A stretch of 64,000 nucleotides of DNA from Blastomyces gilchristii SLH14081 (Eukaryota; Ascomycota; Eurotiomycetes; Onygenales; Ajellomycetaceae), in NCBI RefSeq assembly GCF_000003855.2, contig NW_003101681.1, forward strand, positions 228,039 through 292,038, given 5' to 3'. Below, piece after piece: positions 56,635 to 64,000 of this stretch. Positions within the stretch are counted from its first letter, which is position 1, and the number at the start of each line of letters is the position of its first letter. Made by a program: the position numbers and the translations under genes. The notes under the pieces were generated by a model, which saw nothing but the letters and a program-made list of their open reading frames with translations, had not been told where the DNA came from and did no database searches.

Positions 56635-57320
56635 CTAATGGGAGTTCAGAAGAGAGTCAATATCAAGAATATATATAATTTCAGACATCTCTGTGTTGAA
56701 AATAATCTCATACTTGTGTTTAACTTGTGATGCTATATTCTTATAGTAAGCTGCAAATGTTCTCAGTAATAAATTTATCTTCATTCTGCACCATTCAAGA
56801 TCTTGTTCTGTAATAGCAACATCTGTATGCAATTCAGCTGAGGTGACTCCTGTCAGCATTCTGATATGATCAGTTGATGACAGAGTCACTGCTGGCCTAT
56901 CATGCATATCAGTATTAGTTGATTCAGTATAATTTTGCTTCACATTCATACCAGCATTGTGCATATCAGTATCAACTAGTATGATATGATGTTATTTCAT
57001 ATTAGGGCAGGCATCTCACTGTTCACATTGTAGAAAGTATACAAGTATGAAGTTCTGCTTGACTGTAAAGAATATCATTTGTGACTGAGACACATCTCCT
57101 GAGTGCAAGTAGATATTATCAAGATAGAGATATTTCCTGTCTGAGTAATATAAGAGGTCATCTGTCATCTCATAATAGCTACTGATTGATCATTTCCTCA
57201 GCCCATTGCATGTGAGACATGAATGAGAGGTATCAGTATCTAGAGCATTGTTGTTTCTATTCTGTGAAGGACAATCATTGTCTCTAATAAAAGATCTCAA
57301 TCTTAGAATGAAGTTAACTG
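56635..57320 (-). pseudogene. Unrecognised protein relic, about 225 codons
   Basis: On the minus strand RDNDCPSQNRNNNALDTDTS and HSCLTCNGLRK lead to YYEMTDDLLYYSDRKYLYLD, NIYLHSGDVSQSQMIFFTVK, QNFILVYFLQCEQ and DACPNMK. The final 109 codons (56964-56635) are stop-free: TESTNTDMHDRPAVTLSSTD, MLTGVTSAELHTDVAITEQD, LEWCRMKINLLLRTFAAYYK. The C-x2-C and C-x-Q pattern may be zinc-binding. Stops are TGA or TAA. No family is recognised. Confidence 0.45.
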
Positions 57321-58099
57321 ATGATGAAAGAGTTTTTAATTGATTTCACAGAATCAGGGGATTTTCCTGAAGTCAAGAAGATGAAACCTTATGCATTTTA
57401 AGTGGCAGAGATCCTGAAACTAGCCTGACAAAGTGCTGCATCACCGCGAGAATCACCTGACAATATGCTAATCAGAAGCCATAGCATTCCACATTCCATT
57501 CTCAGCAGTGTACAACCTCAGATATCTGAATATAGAAATCATGAGCTGGTTATTTATAACATCACTTCATTCTCTTCTGAACAGTGTCTTTGTATTTTGG
57601 AGACTGAAACCTCTTTAAAAGCTTCACTATCAGGTTCAACTGTTTGACATCCTTGATAAATATTCAGAAGAAAGAGATGATGGTTTAAGTCTTTATCAAT
57701 CACTGATAAAGCAACTCTCATTCTTTCAGTTTGTTGAAATGAGAAAACACTGCTTCATTCTCAAAGAGCTCATCAATATACTTGTGATCATTCTTTGATA
57801 AGTAGGGGCAACAACTCTCAAGACTGTTCACAGAATTAGCATTTAAAAGATCAGACCTATTGCTCATGATTCAGTTCCACACATTTCAGATATGACTTAG
57901 ATCATTTGAGAGCTTCTATCTGGGATCAGTATTATGACAACAAGACAGACAAAGTTTTCACACATCTCAGAACATCTCATTGACAAGAGAAGGTTCAGAC
58001 TGCTCATATTTCAGAATCATCAGAGTCCAGGAAATTGATGCAGCTTGCTTAATATATTACAGATTAGATAAATCTTCCAGCTCTCTTTCTGAAGCTGAT
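57321..58099. other. AT-rich stretch upstream of the RING-patatin relic
   Basis: Contains a 60-codon plus-strand frame at 57465-57647 (ISEYRNHELVIYNITSFSSE) and further broken frames. These may be an upstream exon of the following gene or another relic. Confidence 0.35.
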
Positions 58100-61000
58100 T
58101 GAAATTTCAGTAATAGGTCAGATGCTCTGCTCATCTTATCAATCATTTATCAATCTTTGTTTCATCTCTCTGCTGCTGATGATACATTACATTCCAGCAT
58201 ATCTCTTCACTAGACAACTCTTAAGAGGCATCTCAATACTTCTGAAGGCTTCTGAGAGTCTCAGAAGACAGGTCATTGATATCATAGAACTTAACAACTC
58301 ATCACTGATTATTGAAGTTAAGTCATTCAGCTGCTGCTGCTTTGTGCATCTGTCTCTACAAGCCTTGAAGCATGCAGTCAGTCAGGAGATTTATGACAAC
58401 TGAAATAAACTGACTAAGGCTTGTCATTGAATTGTAACTCAGGATTTGCTCAAAAACAGTCTGTTCAATGATAACAGATATTCAATGCTGAGGCTTCAGC
58501 TGGTGACACTGATCTGTCTCAAACTTGTTCATCAATCATTTTACATTGAACTGGCTGACATATCAAGCTACAATTTCTGCTTATTCTTCACCAAACTTTA
58601 GATGTGTCAAATCAATCTTCACTGATCCTAGTCAACACCTATCTTTCTTCACAGATAGATTGAGGACATAGGTCTCTAAGGCCATTGCTACAGTGAAATG
58701 ATTAGTGAAAGATGATAGGAAGAAGAGTGAACCTGATGCTTCAGAAGAGGCTTTTCTCACTTTTGAGAATTATATACTGCACAATCAAGAGACTACATAT
58801 TTATCATGACAAGCCTGCACAATCACAGAGTCACACTTTTATAATGACTAGCCTCAACATGATTATCATGACCTGTGGCCTGTGCCCGGGTTGCTGGGCC
58901 TGGCTTCAAATGATAAATAAGGCTCTGCAGTCACTGTGTTTATATTGCAAATCAAAACCATCATGCTGCAGTGCAATCATATATCATGATTGAAATTGAT
59001 TGATGGAGAGGCTGGACCTCTCCTTGAGACTGAATGATGAATGACATATGTTATGGCTGAGATGAACCAGTCTTTGAAACAATTTCCTCAGTTAATATTT
59101 CTCTTGAGTGAGAAGATCAAGAATGATGCATTGTGACAACTTTGCTGAATTAATTATCATAGAAGTCACTTTCAGCAGCAGCATGCTGTAAATTTATAAG
59201 CAGATAATATTTCTATTCAGTTCATCTATTTCAGAATTTTTGCAGACTGCAATTCAATGTGCTGTATGATGATACATATATCAAGCAGCTCTCAGTTATG
59301 CCATCACTATGAGAGTGTACCAGTTCAGTGGCCTGACTTCTCATTTGACTTCTTTCATCTCATTCTTGTCCAACTTCTCTTTCTCTTCTGTGATGTTATC
59401 TGTATCTTTGCAGATGATATTGAAGACCTGAAAGCTGTTCAATCTCTTCTGATGAAATGAGCAATCATTGAATCTGCATTCAACTTGTCAGACATCATTC
59501 ACCCCTGCATCATCATTATCACTGAGAAGAATAATGACAGCATCATGCAGACACTGTTGAATGAGGAATTTTTTCTTTTGAATATTATCAATGACCTGCT
59601 CTTCCTTTCCATCTTCATGAATATTAGCATATCATGACACCCGCCAGATGAGCTATCTCCAGATGCTTGCTATCTAGATCTATATACAGATATCATGAGA
59701 AAGCTCAATCTTGTCTGATCAGCGTGGAAAATTCATCAAGTTCTCTTTTCTATAACACACATGAATATCTTCTATGAAGATGCACTGCAATATGTCACAG
59801 CTAATATATTCACATCATTTGACTTCATACATTCATCAAGACAGCTAAACCCTGTCAGTGACTCACTGATGCCTCATCTATTGACAGTTCTGAGTCAGGG
59901 GATCAATAAGCAGATGCCTTATAAAGACCTGGTGTCATACACTGTATCAGTGATTCTGATGAATGTATAATCTTCTCTAATGCATGATATGTCTTCTGAG
60001 CCCTGATTATTCTTGATCTTAGCTTACTCAAACTTAGAATTCTCATCTCAGACCATGTTTCAGACTTTGTATTCAAAGGCCTGCTATAGTGCATATGAGC
60101 AAGTGTTAGATAATTATACCCTTGTGAAGTTGATGTATCAGAATGTTGATAATCAGATACAAAGACTATTTGAATTCATGAGCATGAAAGAAGACTCTTC
60201 TTCACATATTCACAGATACAATCTAAATCAGCAGAGAAAGCATCTAGCTTTATTGAGACTCAACTCTATTTATCTTATCTGTGTAGTCTGCTGCGCGGAA
60301 TATCATCTTTCATGTGATCATGCTCTTTGTAATAGCTGCATGAAGTGATTCAATGAAGGCTGTGCTAATGCAGAGAGTGAGTATGTTGTAACTAAATGTT
60401 CTTTGTACAACACACTCACAGTATTGAAGATAAGAATTAAGTCATTTACTTTTGCTGCTCATCTTCTCAGCATTGATGATGAGAGACTGTTGAGCATTAT
60501 TCTCACCAGATTGCTAGTTTTCATGCAAAAGAGGCTTTCATGCAATCTACAGTTATGAAACCTCATTGACTATTTCATTGAAACAAGCTCAGATTCATAT
60601 ATTTTCAATCTCTCTTGAAGAGCAAATCTCTTCCATGAATTCAGAGCTAACATCTCCCAGGTGGAGACATTTCACTTGATATAGATATATATCAGAATAA
60701 TGCTGAAAAGTGCAGCAAGTGCTTTCAACAATTGATGAAAGAGTTTTTTGAGAAACAGTAGAGAGATTGTGTGTTCAAGCTGCAGTGCCTGGTCAAAATC
60801 TGAACAGCAGATGGCATGTATGACAGCAGAGTCTTGAAGCATATCTTTATACAGCACTACAGAGCAACATTACATATGTTTGACACCTCTCAAATCATGA
60901 TTGCAGGCTGAAGAGTTGCTGTGACATCTATCTCTGTTACAGATGAGACTCTCTTCCTTTTTATCAACTATAATGGCAAGACACTCTTGTACAATGACTG

Positions 61001-62143
61001 TGATATGTGTGTTCATCTATACTTTCATCTTTCCATTCACTGACTTCACAGTGTATGATTGTCTCTGAACTAGGGTTAATGATGAGTCATTTGTCTGGCA
61101 AGCATGAGTCCTGAAGTTCTGATCTGTCAATATTCATCTTACTCTGCTAATATTTTGCAGTATAAGAGCTATCTCAGCTGCTTCTGTGTAGATTTCAAGT
61201 CTCAAATTTTAATTTCTTTTTCTGACCCCTGAACAGGCTGTTTCCATCCATCAATATTCTCTCTGTTGGTAGTTTTCAGGACAGTGATATGAAACAGTGA
61301 CACAATAACCCAATTCACTTAGAGCTGTCAGAAGTGCAGTACCTGTGACTGCAGATGTCAAAACTGCATGTTGTAATCTCTCTGAGTACAGGAACTGTCT
61401 CAAGAATTCTGAAAACATCAGATTCATACAACATTCTTCTAGATGAATGGCTTCCTTGCATTTATCACTTCTACATATCTTCATTTGATGGTGAGAAGAC
61501 CTGGAATGAACTTCAGAGTAAGCTTGATGATCAAACCTGCAAGAACTACTTCTGCTTCAATCACTTCTTCACAGATGCACAGCTGTTGATTGTTGATATC
61601 AGTGCAATAAAGAACATCTCTCAATCTATTCAAAAGAATTCATCAGAAGCACATAAGATGAAAGAGACTCTTTTGACTCTTCTTGCTTCAAGCCTCTTCT
61701 TTAAATTGAACTCAATTCCAGAGTTTCAAAATGGCTTCTTTCTCTGTGTTGAGACTATTAGATGCTATGAATCAGCTCAGCCTATTATCAGAGCATTATT
61801 AGCACTCTGACCAGCTCACCACGAATTTTACAAGAATGACATCAATCTGAGTCTCTATCTAAGTGAGGATGATATATGTGTGAAATGTTAACATTACTGC
61901 CAGTCTATTCAATTCTCTGTTCAGCATCTTCAGAAGAAGATTACCATGACACTACAGTCTGATGACACTGTGTTGTTGATAAACAGATCTCTCAATACTA
62001 CTCAATGATATATAGATGAACAAGGCCTAGATGAGGCCTTTGATACTTCTAATCACAGAGCACTCTTCCAAGTCCAGTGTGATACATATGAGAGGAGATT
62101 GAATGAGAAGGAGAAGAAATGTAAATACATGTACACAAGATAG
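58100..62143 (+). pseudogene. Large RING-finger + patatin-like phospholipase gene relic
   Basis: About 4 kb on the plus strand, in two to three phases, reconstructs a known fungal architecture. An N-terminal helical region leads to DVICIFADDIEDLKAVQSLL (near 59390-59445) and a conserved block LSPDACYLDLYTDIMRKLNL, SITHMNIFYEDALQYVTANI, FTSFDFIHSSRQLNP, MPYKDLVSYTVSVILMN. A RING follows at about 60280-60345 (C-VV-C-CAEYHLS-C-D-H-ALC-NS-C). The patatin start is LLSIDDERLLS, where the Gly-rich D-G-G-G-x-R-G oxyanion loop has become D-D-E-R. The nucleophile motif G-x-S-x-G has become E-T-S-S-D near 60580-60594. The C-terminal patatin half is mostly open from 61355 to 61810 (DEWLPCIYHFYISSFDGEKT, KLNSIPEFQNGFFLCVETIR), ending at TAG 62141. 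The intact family would be a cytosolic lipid acylhydrolase; this copy is dead. Confidence 0.8.
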
Positions 62144-62952
62144 ATGTTGCTTCAAATTATCAATCACTTTTCAATTCTATTGTCTCTTCTCTAAGACTTT
62201 ACTTAGTTTCTCAATACATTTTGACACTGTAGCTGACTGAGCTTCTATAATGACTTTTTGATTCTCAATCTGCCGCTGAAGATGTGCCACAAGGGGTTCA
62301 TTCACAGAATAATTCAATGAAGTTTGAGATATAGCACAGAAGCATATAGAAGTGACATAAACTGATTCATCAATATTTATTTATACTGACTAATATATAG
62401 TTAATAAATATTTGCTGTCTTTATCTTCTTATGATCTGTACCTTGTCTTTTACACTTATGATAAGCTTTTGAGATTTCTGATAATTGCTGATACACTGTG
62501 AATTATTGATTCAGAGCTGAAGCAGAGCAATCTTATATAAGTCTTTGTTCAATGAAAACAGAAGTGAAGCTATATACAAAGATGTCTCACTATATATTCT
62601 TATCAAGTTGATTCTTTTATGTTCAAACTTGAAGTACAGTAATGAACTTTGAATTGCAGTATGAGCTTTCATTTAACAGAGTATATACTGCTAACTAGGA
62701 TTGATTAAGCTTCATTGTTCTTTATTTAGTGCATGAAGAACTCATGCTGTCATACTTTTCTTGTCCAGTATATATATAATATTATTGACTAGCAGAACAA
62801 CAGTGACAAAGAAGAACCTTTCAAGATTAATCACATCTTCTTATACACAAAACTTTATAATAATCAGAAAGCTCAATTCACTCACTCTTTATAAATTATA
62901 AATGATTCAGCTTAGTCAGAAGAAGCATGAGCACAGCTAATAGAAAGACTGC
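62144..62952. other. AT-rich stretch, no gene seen
   Basis: Spacer between the convergent patatin and cupredoxin relics. Frames are short. The 124-codon plus-strand frame starting at 62927 is the antisense shadow of the cupredoxin. Confidence 0.5.
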
Positions 62953-63603
62953 TCATGACTCATTGTTTTCAGATGATGTAAAAGCCTCGGGTGGTGGCTG
63001 TGAAGGCAAAGGGACTGATCTCCCAGATGCTCCTGTCCCTGTTGAGTGCCATAGAGTTAGAGTTGTTGAAAACACGCCGGTTGGAAACACGCTGGTTGGA
63101 AACATGCTGGTTGAAAACACCCCTGTTGAATTTAGATACCAGCCAGCTGATGGCGCGAACACCCGCGACATCACTGGGTGGTTGTGTTTTCTTTTAGCCA
63201 CATCTGAAATACCAACTGTGCTTTCTCTCCTCACATTTGCTAGAAATTTGTTCATATGTTTCTTCAGATTGACTGCAAGTATCATTCCTGCATGGCAGTG
63301 AGAGAAAGATACATTTTGATGATAGAAGAATCACTGAGACTCAAGAGTATTGACAGTTATGAACAGTACAAGATCTTCACAGTCAGTTGAGTTAAACTGC
63401 TTGAAACCTGAGTTCAGTTACTGCAATGATGTGCATGAACAGGCCAAGCTTGATTAAGTTAAGATATGATTCAAAGCCTGAAACTCAAAAACAATCTTAT
63501 TCTCAACATTGGCATTGATATGCCCTGGTTCAAAGAGGTATTGCCCTTCAGTGTCAACAGTCACTTGATGAGTGACTGGCTCAGTTATCTGAACAGAAAT
63601 TGT
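62953..63603 (-). pseudogene. Extracellular Ser/Thr-rich cupredoxin (plastocyanin-like) gene relic
   Basis: On the minus strand one phase runs from about 63603 to the TAA-type stop at 62953: HQVTVDTEGQYLFEPGHINA, NVENKIVFEFQALNHILT, SGFKQFNSTDCEDLVLFITV, NTLESQ-stop-FFYHQNVS, FSHCHAGMILAVN. This is the beta-barrel of the fungal extracellular serine-rich/cupredoxin family. The residues that would bind type-1 copper (His of LNH, Cys and His of HCHAGM, and Met) remain. The C-terminus is Ser/Thr/Pro-rich (SAGWYLNSTGVFSTSMFP) with four 15-bp repeats, and no GPI signal is obvious. Three internal stops (two TAA, one TGA) break it. The signal peptide exon is missing. The last 110 codons are stop-free and the least CpG-depleted coding stretch of the block. 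Confidence 0.8.
63071..63130 (+). repeat. 15-bp tandem repeat, 4 copies
   Basis: AACACGCCGGTTGGA, AACACGCTGGTTGGA, AACATGCTGGTTGAA and AACACCCCTGTTGAA are consecutive 15-mers. They encode P-T-[GS]-V-F type pentapeptides in the cupredoxin tail (minus strand). CpG and GG survive here. Confidence 0.93.
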
Positions 63604-64000
63604 TTAACTGATTCTGTGATCTGTTAGTTTAGACTTTTCTTGAATGTATCACAGTTCATAGAGAGAGTATACTTTATCTTCAATGCAATTATGTGAAAAT
63701 ATAAGAGAAAAAAGAGCAGAGTGATTGTCAGCATTCTTGTAAAATATTTGAAAAAAATCAGATTGAAAATATTTTTATCATCTGTGAAATGAATTATACT
63801 CATCTTGATTCTCTAGCTGGCCATTTAAAGAAGAAAATAGGTCACAGTTATCATCTTAATAAGTGTGACTCAGACTATGACTGATAGAAATGCAAGCATG
63901 ACTGTGACTGTGAAAAAGAAAGATATGATCTCTGAAAGAATATAAAATCTAGACTGTATCTCACAAACTATCTATCATCTTTATTAAATACACTGCATAT
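63604..64000. other. AT-rich stretch at the window end, no gene seen
   Basis: Would contain the 5' exon and promoter of the cupredoxin relic. A possible branch/acceptor (CTAAC..CAG on the minus strand, about 63633-63615) lies just upstream of the coding phase. Nothing else is supported. Confidence 0.4.

Larger units (their letters stand above)
8291..64000. other. AT-rich, CpG/CpC-depleted repeat block (RIP-like isochore)
   Basis: The whole remainder of the window shares one composition: rich in CA, TG, CT and AG, but nearly lacking CG, CC and GG. In the four 60-base lines 13561-13680 and 14461-14580 I counted 0 CpG, 0 CpC, 1 GpG and 19 CpA. Retroelement and host-like genes inside it are littered with nonsense codons, mostly TGA, yet keep long frames and few indels. 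This fits a block of repeats mutated by a premeiotic or heterochromatin-linked C-to-T process. Stretches not listed separately below hold only AT-rich sequence in which I see no feature. Confidence 0.85.

Noticed and set aside
59257..59460. A 'FADD' motif suggested a LINE-type reverse transcriptase
   Set aside because: The surrounding sequence, before and after, fits the N-terminal region of the fungal RING-patatin family, in the same phase as the RING. No other RT block is present.
62927..63301. 124-codon plus-strand ORF with V-E-N-T-P repeats
   Set aside because: Antisense shadow of the cupredoxin tail, which has clear family motifs on the minus strand.
8291..64000. UGA recoding (reading TGA as Trp or another residue)
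   Set aside because: stu1 in the same window uses normal stops including TGA at 3162. TGA in relics occurs at Arg as well as Trp positions and comes with missense changes at Gly and Pro, as mutation predicts.

Overview
The window looks like a piece of a filamentous ascomycete genome. Introns are 47-56 nt with GT..AG ends and CTAAC-like branch sites. The left end carries a normal fungal housekeeping gene (CLASP/Stu1), and the rest is a long AT-rich block with a C-to-T mutated repeat landscape. The protein similarities (Stu1, RING-patatin, YDR124W-like helical bundle, DUF6589, chromovirus) and the two-compartment GC structure suggest an onygenalean fungus, perhaps Ajellomycetaceae. That placement is inference; nothing in the sequence names the species.

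Layout. Positions 1-3164 hold the 3' part of stu1 on the + strand with two introns. Positions 3165-8290 are ordinary-GC DNA with a pyrimidine microsatellite, a pair of small inverted-repeat elements (4257-4702) and a broken aminoglycoside-phosphotransferase-like gene (about 4985-5745). At about 8290 the composition changes abruptly, and everything to 64000 is AT-rich and almost free of CpG, CpC and GpG. I see no intact ordinary gene in that 55.7 kb, but many long former reading frames can be followed if TGA codons are read through.

AT-rich block. A complete Ty3/gypsy chromovirus (12517-18280, - strand) has 313-bp LTRs, a 5-bp target duplication and relics of gag, protease, RT-RNase H, integrase and chromodomain. 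It sits inside an older DUF6589-like relic whose halves flank it. Downstream are relics of a YDR124W-like (DUF2841) protein (38797-40392), a protein-kinase-like gene with an intron (46437-47457), a Myb/SANT-like gene (about 49340), a large RING + patatin-like phospholipase gene (about 58100-62143) and a secreted cupredoxin (62953-63603). At least a dozen further long relic frames I cannot name lie between them. Tandem repeats are frequent: 135, 111, 83, 34, 31, 15 and 10 bp units, plus pyrimidine/purine tracts around 10.3 and 33.0-34.0 kb.

Main observation. The two LTRs differ at about 44 of 313 aligned positions. All differences are transitions, with no indels, and about 40 lie in CpG or CpC/GpG context. 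CpA, the classical repeat-induced point mutation (RIP) target, is largely spared. This explains why nonsense codons in the relic genes are mostly TGA (from CGA and TGG), why CAG/CAA seldom became stops, and why such long frames survive. The block is best read as a graveyard of repeated genes and elements processed by an unusual CpG/CpC-directed RIP-like process. Coordinates of relic genes are approximate unless start and stop codons are named.
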